31,547 bases of DNA from positions 1-31,547 of the IMG/VR virus record IMGVR_UViG_3300037088_000264. One strand, written 5' to 3'. The position numbers and the translations under genes are program-made. The notes under the pieces are model-generated. The model saw only the letters and a program-made list of their open reading frames with translations, did not search any database and was not told the origin of the DNA. This DNA comes from a virus. Below are positions 7,611 to 13,299 of the stretch, piece after piece. Position 1 is the stretch's first letter, and the number at the start of each line of letters is the position of its first letter.

Positions 7611-8045
7611 TTAACTCAAATTTCCTTCAGCCAATTTATTCCTAAGACATGCTTCACATAAATAACTGATGCATGCTCTATCTTGAATTGGTCTACGCCA
7701 CATATTATTCGTAGGGCGATGTACCAGGCATTCAGAACATACCCATATGGCAATAATTCGACCGTCCTTAAGGGTCGTTTTTTCTTTTGAATATTGAGAA
7801 CTTTCACAACTTTCAAGTTCCACTTTTATGATTTTATCAAGTTCTTCGCGAATTGAAGCATGTAAATCACTGGATTGAGTCATTACGCGTATTGGACATT
7901 CATGACATCCTGAAGTTGCAATACTATATAAATGGTTTTCAACTATTTTTTTAATTAATTTTGTAAACATTGTTTCCTTTGGAGGATGGGTACATCCCGT
8001 ACAGCAACTGGAAGTTAATTGGTAACACCAACAGCCTTTACACAT
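7611..8045 (-). CDS. Cys-rich hypothetical protein
   Basis: 144 residues. The start overlaps the stop of the scaffold gene (TAATG) and has AAGG 7 bases upstream. The first 20 residues are dense in Cys (CKGCWCY, then CCTGC). A CHEC motif is near residue 47, and the end has CSEC and CEAC, likely one or more zinc sites. An internal ATG at residue 26 also has a good ribosome site (AAAGGAAACA), so two products, with and without the N-terminal Cys cluster, are possible. No known family was recognised. Confidence 0.5.
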   Translation of the reverse strand: MCKGCWCYQLTSSCCTGCTHPPKETMFTKLIKKIVENHLYSIATSGCHECPIRVMTQSSDLHASIREELDKIIKVELESCESSQYSKEKTTLKDGRIIAIWVCSECLVHRPTNNMWRRPIQDRACISYLCEACLRNKLAEGNLS

Positions 8046-8821
8046 TATCTCGCCTTAATTGCTTCGATCATCTCTTTATGTAATCTATCCTTGAGCTCAG
8101 GCGTTAAACCGTTAGCAAATATATCGGCCTGTGATAGCGGGCTACTTGTACCCGATACGGCTGCCGTACTACGTGGCTTAGCCATATTGCTCTGCACCTT
8201 AGCCTTATCCGCCGCGTAGGCATCATCGACATACAGACCCATGTCTTTGATAATACGATATGCCGCGGCTGCCTTGCTATAAAGATCGTTAGATGAACGA
8301 ATGGTTTTTTCAATTTCCGGACTTCTTTGTCTCAATGCTTCCATTGTAGCTTCATTTACAACTTTATCAATATCAGGGAAATCTGCCTTAATGTTAGCGA
8401 TTATCGCGTTAGATTCCGACTGTTTCTCTAGCTGGATTCTTTTTTGCTCGGCTTCGGCTATTTTCTGCTCAAGTTGCTTCATCTTGCGGCCAATTTTAGA
8501 TAAATGCTTGCCTTCGGCTATTTCATCAGCTCCAAGATTGACTTCGAGATCTTCTTCAGGTACTTGTTCAATATGTTTACTCTTAGCCTCAATCTCAGCC
8601 AACTTCCTAGAGTATTCCTCACGCTCACGTTCCGCTCGTTCAGCTCTTTCTCGCAGAATTCTAAAGTTTTCTTGTTGCCCGCTTGCGGGTTTAGGCGTGG
8701 ATTTAGATACTTCAGGCGTCGATACTTGAACTTGCGCTGTAGCGGATTCAGACTCATCAGGCACAGGCGGCAAGCCAGCGAGTGTTTGATCTTGCGTAAC
8801 TTCATTTTCATTCTCTATCAT
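8045..8821 (-). CDS. Probable capsid scaffold protein
   Basis: 258 residues, ribosome site AGGAGATAGTA. The N-terminal 55 residues are acidic and probably disordered (Ser, Thr, Pro and Glu). Residues about 55-145 form a long charged coiled coil (RERAERAEREREEYSRKL, IGRKMKQLEQKIAEAEQK). The end is a basic helical tail (LTPELKDRLHKEMIEAIKAR), as in scaffold proteins that bind coat protein by a C-terminal helix. Length and position between portal and capsid fit a P22-type scaffold. It leads a coupled set of genes ending at 6387. Confidence 0.7.
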   Translation of the reverse strand: MIENENEVTQDQTLAGLPPVPDESESATAQVQVSTPEVSKSTPKPASGQQENFRILRERAERAEREREEYSRKLAEIEAKSKHIEQVPEEDLEVNLGADEIAEGKHLSKIGRKMKQLEQKIAEAEQKRIQLEKQSESNAIIANIKADFPDIDKVVNEATMEALRQRSPEIEKTIRSSNDLYSKAAAAYRIIKDMGLYVDDAYAADKAKVQSNMAKPRSTAAVSGTSSPLSQADIFANGLTPELKDRLHKEMIEAIKAR

Positions 8822-8830
8822 TACTATCTC

Positions 8831-9037
8831 CTAATATGTATATTCTATTTCAAAATTATCAGGTTTTGTTTTATCAGTAGTACATTCATTTAAGCATGCT
8901 TCCAAGCTGTCAATGGTATCAAAGCAACATATCCATTTATCACCATCGTAAATGGCTAAATTAAAAACTTGTCCCGTATCTTTCATGATGAATTTAAATG
9001 AATGCACTTCATTGCTATTTTTATTCATTCTCTCCAT
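8831..9037 (-). CDS. Small hypothetical protein
   Basis: 68 residues, overlapping the end of the upstream gene by 17 bases and ending 9 bases before the scaffold start. It has a soluble beta-like pattern (VHSFKFIMKDTGQVFNLAIY) and three scattered Cys residues. A second in-frame ATG at codon 4 is close behind GGAGAGA. The function is not recognised. Its place just before the scaffold suggests an assembly or host-takeover accessory. Confidence 0.4.
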   Translation of the reverse strand: MERMNKNSNEVHSFKFIMKDTGQVFNLAIYDGDKWICCFDTIDSLEACLNECTTDKTKPDNFEIEYTY

Positions 9038-9488
9038 TCATCTTCTTCGCCAAATACATTAACTTTCCCGATGCGAAATCTATCGCGAACTGTAATAGTT
9101 CTCTCTCTTCGGGAACAACTTGGGCCATATTTTTAATCAACATGACGCATGTCTCCTTATCGGGAACAACCCAGATAAATGAGATCTCTTCCAGATGCGC
9201 GTTATATTTAAAAAGCGCCTGATCATAGTCAGGTGTCGGACAAGAATTACGCGCGAAAAAATAGTTGCGTAGAACATTCTCTAAGAGGCGCTCTTTTTTA
9301 GTTATTACAACTATGTAGAAATCGCCTTGATATTTTGACTTATTAGAATTAACGCATTCTATTAAATTCGCGCAGTACTCTTTGATTTGTTCATTAGTTT
9401 GATCGATTATCGAGTGATTGTTATTGCTCGCTTTCGCTTGCAACGCCACAGCGGCAGCCCCTACAGTGGGGAACTTTGGATCTTCCAT
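9021..9488 (-). CDS. Hypothetical phage protein (155 residues)
   Basis: 155 residues with no membrane span. The N-terminal part (AAAVALQAKASNNNHSIIDQTNEQIKEYCANLIECV, described in pieces) is helical. The middle (YIVVITKKERLLENVLRNYF, then FIWVVPDKETC) has alternating strand and helix. The last part is helical (ELLQFAIDFASGKLMYLAKK). Proteins of this type are common before the scaffold in podoviruses and remain uncharacterised. The ribosome site is weak (GAGAGAGAAG). Confidence 0.45.
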   Translation of the reverse strand: MEDPKFPTVGAAAVALQAKASNNNHSIIDQTNEQIKEYCANLIECVNSNKSKYQGDFYIVVITKKERLLENVLRNYFFARNSCPTPDYDQALFKYNAHLEEISFIWVVPDKETCVMLIKNMAQVVPEERELLQFAIDFASGKLMYLAKKMNGENE

Positions 9489-9545
9489 TACTTCTCTCTC
9501 TCAACATTTCTCTAATCTTCATCACCGCTAAATAAATTATAGCTA

Positions 9546-9731
9546 TCATTTTCCTTTTTTGGGTATTTTCGCTCCTGCTTTGCGTGCCTCGGAAAGCGCT
9601 ATTGCAACCATTTGCGAACGCTTTTTAACGACAGGGCCCTTTTTACTGCCGCTATGCAATTCACCCATTTTCCCTTCGTGCATTACTTTTTCAATCTTGG
9701 CTTTACCCTTAGATTTCTTCTTTTTTGGCAT
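9546..9731 (-). CDS. Small lysine-rich basic protein
   Basis: 61 residues, strongly basic. KVMHEGKMGELHSGSKKGPVVKKRSQMVAIALSEARKAG (in pieces) has the 'MHE.K.GEL.SGS' and 'QaiAIALSEA' pattern of a small, widespread family seen in phages and bacteria (DUF6496-like), of unknown function. The ATG follows AGGACGCAAG. It is one of several short basic proteins in a row (9546-10402) between the zinc-ribbon genes and the scaffold. A nucleic-acid-binding role is inferred from charge. Confidence 0.6.
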   Translation of the reverse strand: MPKKKKSKGKAKIEKVMHEGKMGELHSGSKKGPVVKKRSQMVAIALSEARKAGAKIPKKGK

Positions 9732-9739
9732 CTTGCGTC

Positions 9740-9892
9740 CTATTTAGCTCTTGAGGTTTCCTCAAAAGCGATACGATCATCGATATATTTACTTTTTAAT
9801 TTCTTATTCTTCTTGGGCTCATTGGGAAGCGGTCCCATGACCGCGTCCCTTATCTTTTTAGCCTTGCCCTTAGGCCGATAGGCCACAGGCAT
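9740..9892 (-). CDS. Small basic hypothetical protein
   Basis: 50 residues, starting MPVAYRPKGKAKKIRDAVMG and ending with an acidic/basic helix (IDDRIAFEETSRAK). The ATG lies 2 bases after the stop of the upstream 83-residue gene, and the stop is 8 bases before the next ATG. The PKGKAK block is shared with the neighbouring 61-residue protein (SKGKAK), hinting at a common origin or target. No family is recognised. Confidence 0.45.
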   Translation of the reverse strand: MPVAYRPKGKAKKIRDAVMGPLPNEPKKNKKLKSKYIDDRIAFEETSRAK

Positions 9893-9894
9893 GC

Positions 9895-10146
9895 TTAGAC
9901 TTTCTTAGGTACGTTATGCGCGCGCCTCTTGCTGTTATCTTCAGACTTCTGATGATCGATGCCTCTCATTGTGTCATCAAGGTTTTCAGGCATATAATCA
10001 CTATCTTTAGGATATGGTTTCATAACCAATGCTTCAGGCATATTGGCATGTGCCCCACCATGATGTGGGATCATTCCCGAATCAGCTTTCTCCAGACGAC
10101 GAACATCATCGTGATCTTCATAACTACCGTGATATCTTTTTGGCAT
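9895..10146 (-). CDS. Small His/charged hypothetical protein
   Basis: 83 residues from the ATG at 10146, which has AAAGGG 6 bases upstream; a longer frame from a TTG at 10161 is less likely. The sequence is rich in His, Asp, Lys and Met, with HGSYEDHDDVRRLEKADSGM and HHGGAHANMPEAL, and no hydrophobic core. That pattern suggests a disordered protein that is perhaps packaged or binds metal or nucleic acid. It is the first of three tightly spaced short genes. Confidence 0.5.
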   Translation of the reverse strand: MPKRYHGSYEDHDDVRRLEKADSGMIPHHGGAHANMPEALVMKPYPKDSDYMPENLDDTMRGIDHQKSEDNSKRRAHNVPKKV

Positions 10147-10217
10147 GTGATGCCCTTTCAAAACTACAGTCCGGCAGATCGTGACAAAATGTCACATACT
10201 ACCGCTGCAAGGTTATT

Positions 10218-10235
10218 AAAACCCCTAATGTGGGG
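10218..10235 (-). terminator. Short terminator-like hairpin
   Basis: Minus strand: CCCC, a 6-base loop, GGGG, then TTTT. The 4-bp stem is short, so it is a weak candidate, but it lies directly after the stop of the 54-codon ORF. A second hairpin (GTGAC/GTCAC, 10181-10195) stands between it and the next gene. Confidence 0.35.
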
Positions 10236-10237
10236 AC

Positions 10238-10402
10238 TCATTTCTTCTTTTTTTTGATTATCTCTTTAATATCTTTTTTTTCGGCCTTCTCATGGCGAGC
10301 CTCTTCTTTTTCCCACTTTTTATAAGGACTCTTATAGCCGCTTTTAGCTTTCATCTCATGCTCCAATTCCAATAAATAATATTCGGTTAATGATTTTATC
10401 AT
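10238..10402 (-). CDS. Short lysine-rich protein
   Basis: 54 residues from the ATG at 10402, or 38 from the ATG at residue 17, which has the better ribosome site (GGAG, 6 bases upstream). The shorter form reads MKAKSGYKSPYKKWEKEE and continues as a charged helix ending in five Lys. It begins 4 bases after the stop of a zinc-ribbon gene. The very high Lys and Glu content suggests a helical, possibly nucleic-acid-binding peptide. Confidence 0.45.
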   Translation of the reverse strand: MIKSLTEYYLLELEHEMKAKSGYKSPYKKWEKEEARHEKAEKKDIKEIIKKKKK

Positions 10403-10406
10403 GAGA

Positions 10407-10598
10407 TTATTTTACTTCGTTCAAAGTTGAGTCCATAAAATTTTTAAATTTTTTATGGCATTCGGGACAAAGATCGTAATTGTGATAAATATCTTCCGTG
10501 TCTTCTACCATAAAGATATAAGCTGCAAAAGAATCAAATATCTTCTTGCATCGATCACATTTTTTTTCATATAAATTACATTCTTTTGGCCGGCTCAT
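10407..10598 (-). CDS. Small zinc-ribbon-like protein
   Basis: 63 residues with CDRC (about 14-17) and CPEC (about 44-47) separated by about 26 residues containing aromatic and acidic positions, then a helix. This is a one-zinc ribbon pattern. It overlaps the stop of the Fic gene by 4 bases, so the two are coupled. Layout and C-terminal wording (CPECHKKFKNFM versus CDECNQSFKSFI) match the 68-residue protein at 11811-12017, so the two are probable paralogues flanking the lysis genes. Confidence 0.55.
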   Translation of the reverse strand: MSRPKECNLYEKKCDRCKKIFDSFAAYIFMVEDTEDIYHNYDLCPECHKKFKNFMDSTLNEVK

Positions 10599-11257
10599 TC
10601 CATTCCCGATTCCATTAATGCTTTAAAAGGATCAGCGCATCCTCTATTTTCTAAAGTCGTTTTAATAGACGCAAAATAATGTTCTCGATCTTTTTTTCTA
10701 ATAATCGCGAAGTATTTTCCCTTATTTAATAAAACCAGATTCATAATCAATCTAGCCATACGTCCGTTGCCATCAATAAAAGGATGAATTAGAACAAAAT
10801 TACTATGCGCTTCGGCAGCAAATGTTAAAGGGTCTATCTCCGTAAGAAACATATTCTCTGGAGCTAATGGAGCGGTTATTTTTCCTAGATTAAGCCATTG
10901 CATAAATCGATTCATAATTCGGGGAACTAAAGTCCAATTAGGGAATCTCAATTCGGGATCACCAACTCTGACATTAACCTTTCGCAACTTGCCCGCTTCT
11001 TCATTGTTAATATCTTTTAATAATATTTTGTGAATAGCCAAGATATCATCCAATTTCAAATCTTTAAGGCTTTTACGCGATAAATCACAGATATAATCAA
11101 ACGCTTTATGATGATTGACGATCTCTTGAAATTCTCTGTCTGATTTATCTGGGACTCTCTTGCCTTCTGCTATCGCGTCAATTGTTTCTTGCAATGTATA
11201 ACTATTGTTTTCAATCGCGCATGATTCATAAGTAAATTCATATTCTCTGTTATCCAT
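10595..11257 (-). CDS. Fic-domain protein with N-terminal inhibitory motif
   Basis: 220 residues. The Fic active-site motif HPFIDGNGR is complete at residues 158-166. The upstream helix (AAEAHSNFVLI) and flap region are present, so nucleotidyl (AMP) transfer to a Ser, Thr or Tyr hydroxyl is expected. Residues 12-17 read SCAIEN, matching the (S/T)xxxE(G/N) inhibitory helix; Glu16 would block ATP positioning, as in class II Fic proteins that carry the inhibitor at their own N-terminus. The gene starts 2 bases after the endolysin stop and overlaps a zinc-ribbon gene. Regulation of host functions or defence against other phages is inference. Confidence 0.85.
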   Translation of the reverse strand: MDNREYEFTYESCAIENNSYTLQETIDAIAEGKRVPDKSDREFQEIVNHHKAFDYICDLSRKSLKDLKLDDILAIHKILLKDINNEEAGKLRKVNVRVGDPELRFPNWTLVPRIMNRFMQWLNLGKITAPLAPENMFLTEIDPLTFAAEAHSNFVLIHPFIDGNGRMARLIMNLVLLNKGKYFAIIRKKDREHYFASIKTTLENRGCADPFKALMESGME

Positions 11258-11259
11258 AT

Positions 11260-11613
11260 TTAATCCATTTCGAAATGATTTAGATCAACAAGATGTTTAA
11301 ATCTACCTCCCCAGCGATATTCAGGCCCATTTTGCTCCCAATGTTCACCAAACGGTTTAATCTCATCAAAGGTAGTTAGCATCTTATCATCCAGATCAAA
11401 CAAATTCAGGTCTACGGCTAAGCGATCACAGTGAAGCGAGTGAACTATGCCTAAGCCTTCTTTTGCGTAAATTTCAGCTTGTTCTTTCGTTCTATAAGCT
11501 TCGCCAAATGTTACTTTATATCCAATAGAATTAAGATACTCAATAAAGTAAGCAGTTTTTAAGGCAAATATATGTTGCTTAGTCAGTAGACTTAGTGGCT
11601 CTTTCATTCCCAT
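11260..11613 (-). CDS. Endolysin: M15-family (VanY/L-Ala-D-Glu-type) peptidase
   Basis: 117 residues with no signal peptide. The M15 zinc site is visible: SLHCDRLAVDL (His61 and Asp68 as ligands) and the C-terminal DLNHFE (His113), with the substrate-side WEQNGPEYRWGG before it. The FGEAYRT segment near residue 37 matches the family's 'gyRs' strand. It cleaves peptide bonds in peptidoglycan stems. It overlaps by 35 bases the upstream membrane-anchored coiled-coil gene, and together they look like a lysis cassette. Length is typical of single-domain phage endolysins. Confidence 0.82.
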   Translation of the reverse strand: MGMKEPLSLLTKQHIFALKTAYFIEYLNSIGYKVTFGEAYRTKEQAEIYAKEGLGIVHSLHCDRLAVDLNLFDLDDKMLTTFDEIKPFGEHWEQNGPEYRWGGRFKHLVDLNHFEMD

Positions 11614-11821
11614 GCTTTTCTTTCTCTTTTAATTTTTTAATTTCTTCTTCTAATCGTTTAATTTCTTTCTTTAAGTCTTTTTTGTCTTTTTTCGCACTTT
11701 CCTCACAAGATGACTTTGTCATACTAGAAGCTATGGCAGCAACAATGCAATGCGAAATTATGCCTGCTTTCATAATTGATACACTTAAAAAAAGAGAGAA
11801 TAAAAATAACTTAAATTTCAT
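11579..11821 (-). CDS. Membrane-anchored coiled-coil protein, spanin- or holin-like
   Basis: 80 residues. Residues 1-34 hold a hydrophobic stretch (FKLFLFSLFLSVSIM, then AGIISHCIVAAIASSM). The rest is a charged coiled coil (KKDKKDLKKEIKRLEEEIKKL). This layout is that of an inner-membrane spanin or a small holin-like protein. The gene overlaps the endolysin start, as spanin and holin genes often do. No separate holin was recognised nearby, so this protein could supply that function. An in-frame ATG near residue 17 could give a shorter form. Confidence 0.5.
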   Translation of the reverse strand: MKFKLFLFSLFLSVSIMKAGIISHCIVAAIASSMTKSSCEESAKKDKKDLKKEIKRLEEEIKKLKEKEKHGNERATKSTD

Positions 11822-12017
11822 TATGTTCTTTTTTTAATCTTATAAATGATTTAAATGATTGGTTGCATTCATCGCAAAAATCCAGTTCTTTATCCTTCGT
11901 TTGCCAACTTTCATCTTTATATTCCACTAAATAAGTATAAACAATCCGCCCGGGATGCTTTCTTATTCCAGCACCAATTCTGCAATCGCATTTATCACAA
12001 ATTCTTACTTGGCTCAT
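11811..12017 (-). CDS. Small zinc-ribbon-like protein
   Basis: 68 residues with CDKCDC (about 7-12) and CDEC (about 48-51) separated by a strand-rich segment (RIVYTYLVEYKDES), then a helix (CNQSFKSFIRLKKE). It overlaps the methyltransferase gene by 23 bases and the coiled-coil gene by 11. It is a probable paralogue of the 63-residue protein at 10407. It may bind nucleic acid or a protein partner. Confidence 0.5.
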   Translation of the reverse strand: MSQVRICDKCDCRIGAGIRKHPGRIVYTYLVEYKDESWQTKDKELDFCDECNQSFKSFIRLKKEHNEI

Positions 12018-13299
12018 TATTATGTTCCTTATAAATTACTTCGCCGCCTAGTGGATCAACTTGCCCCTTGGCCCAATTCCCATTAATAACACGATTTAAA
12101 CGTTCTAACGTTAACGATTCAATGTAATCAGCTTTTTCAACTAAAATAAAAGATCTATTACGATTTAGTTTTTTATTAGTTGATAATACCGCGTGGCCTG
12201 TAGTGCCTGAACCCGCAAAACAATCCAATACATTACCATCATTAGGACAAAATAATTCTATAAGCATCTCAGTTAATTTTAGCGGTTTAGGCGTATTAAA
12301 AGCATTATCGCGACCCATTATTTCATATATTAACTTTGTAGCATTAGCATTGTGATCAACTATAGTATGCGGTAATAACATTGAAAAAGCATCATCGCAT
12401 AAATCTTCGGCGTGCCAATAGGTGCTCATTTTGCGGCCTTTTCCAGCAATTTCGGATAAGTATTGTAAATATCTAGGGCCGGTTGTTCCATGTTCTCCGA
12501 AAAAGATACGAGGATATTTTTTTTCTTCAAGTTTCTTTTTGGCATATTCAAGATCGAATGATCCATCTACGACCAAATTACCATTTTCATCTTCGCGAAA
12601 TAATACGCCCATTTTATTGAGTTCATCCCAAATATATTTTTTAGATCTACGCCATATACGATTAACTGGCGGATAATATATTTTGCGATTAAATGGATTC
12701 ATAATTCCGAATTTGCGTAATTGTTGTGTAGGTCTAATTTGATTATCTAATGCAGTCGAAGAAACAAGACTACCCGACTTTGAAATCGATGGGCATCCTA
12801 GGGATTCCACAGAAACAAATGAAGTCGTATCAGATGCTGGAATTTCGCTCGCATTCATTTCTATATTAAAGCGAGCATCTTGCTTTGCCGTTCTAGGAAG
12901 ACACCCATAAAAAGCCTTATCTTTTTTCTTGGCAAAAATCAGAATAAATTCTGTCGTAGAAGATATATTCTTTGAGTTATTTATTGTGGAAAATTTAGCT
13001 TCCCAGGTGATTATGCCCAATTTATTACGCGTACCGAAAGTACCTTCCATTACCATCCCAAGATTGAATAACTCGTGATGTGATATATGAACACACATAA
13101 TGCCACTATCTTTTAATACAACATGTGTTTTTTCTATTATTTCACGCATCCATTCAGACCACCCCTGCATATTGTTATCGTATTCATATTTTGTCCCCGT
13201 ATTATACGGCGGATCATAGAGAGCCAAGTCGATTGAACTTGGTTCCAGTGATTTTAATACATTTAAACAATCATCCCTAAGAAGCAGATTTTGTTTCAT
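11995..13299 (-). CDS. Beta-class DNA N6-adenine (or N4-cytosine) methyltransferase
   Basis: 434 residues, AGGAG 7 bases before the ATG. DPPYNTG (residues 29-35, catalytic motif IV) comes first. The AdoMet-binding motif FAGSGTTGHA (residues 361-370) lies near the end, so the motif order is that of the beta group, usually N6-adenine. The middle contains a large variable target-recognition part, including WRRSKKYIWDELNKMG and IFFGEHGTTGPRYLQYL. Such proteins resemble type III Mod subunits, but no restriction partner is adjacent. It overlaps the portal end by 23 bases. Likely role: protecting phage DNA from host restriction. Confidence 0.87.
   Translation of the reverse strand: MKQNLLLRDDCLNVLKSLEPSSIDLALYDPPYNTGTKYEYDNNMQGWSEWMREIIEKTHVVLKDSGIMCVHISHHELFNLGMVMEGTFGTRNKLGIITWEAKFSTINNSKNISSTTEFILIFAKKKDKAFYGCLPRTAKQDARFNIEMNASEIPASDTTSFVSVESLGCPSISKSGSLVSSTALDNQIRPTQQLRKFGIMNPFNRKIYYPPVNRIWRRSKKYIWDELNKMGVLFREDENGNLVVDGSFDLEYAKKKLEEKKYPRIFFGEHGTTGPRYLQYLSEIAGKGRKMSTYWHAEDLCDDAFSMLLPHTIVDHNANATKLIYEIMGRDNAFNTPKPLKLTEMLIELFCPNDGNVLDCFAGSGTTGHAVLSTNKKLNRNRSFILVEKADYIESLTLERLNRVINGNWAKGQVDPLGGEVIYKEHNNEPSKNL

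Noticed and set aside
9421-9549. A 42-codon minus-strand ORF starting in an ATGA overlap with the 61-residue gene (MIAIIYLAVMKIREMLRERS at its start).
   Set aside because: Its second half lies in another frame of the 155-residue gene and looks like shadow sequence; only the overlap speaks for it.
10181-10195. GTGAC/GTCAC hairpin as a regulatory operator.
   Set aside because: Single short palindrome with no second copy or promoter nearby.
10595-11257. Doc/Phd-type toxin-antitoxin pair with the adjacent zinc-ribbon gene as antitoxin.
   Set aside because: The Fic protein has its own N-terminal inhibitory motif, and the neighbour does not resemble known antitoxins.
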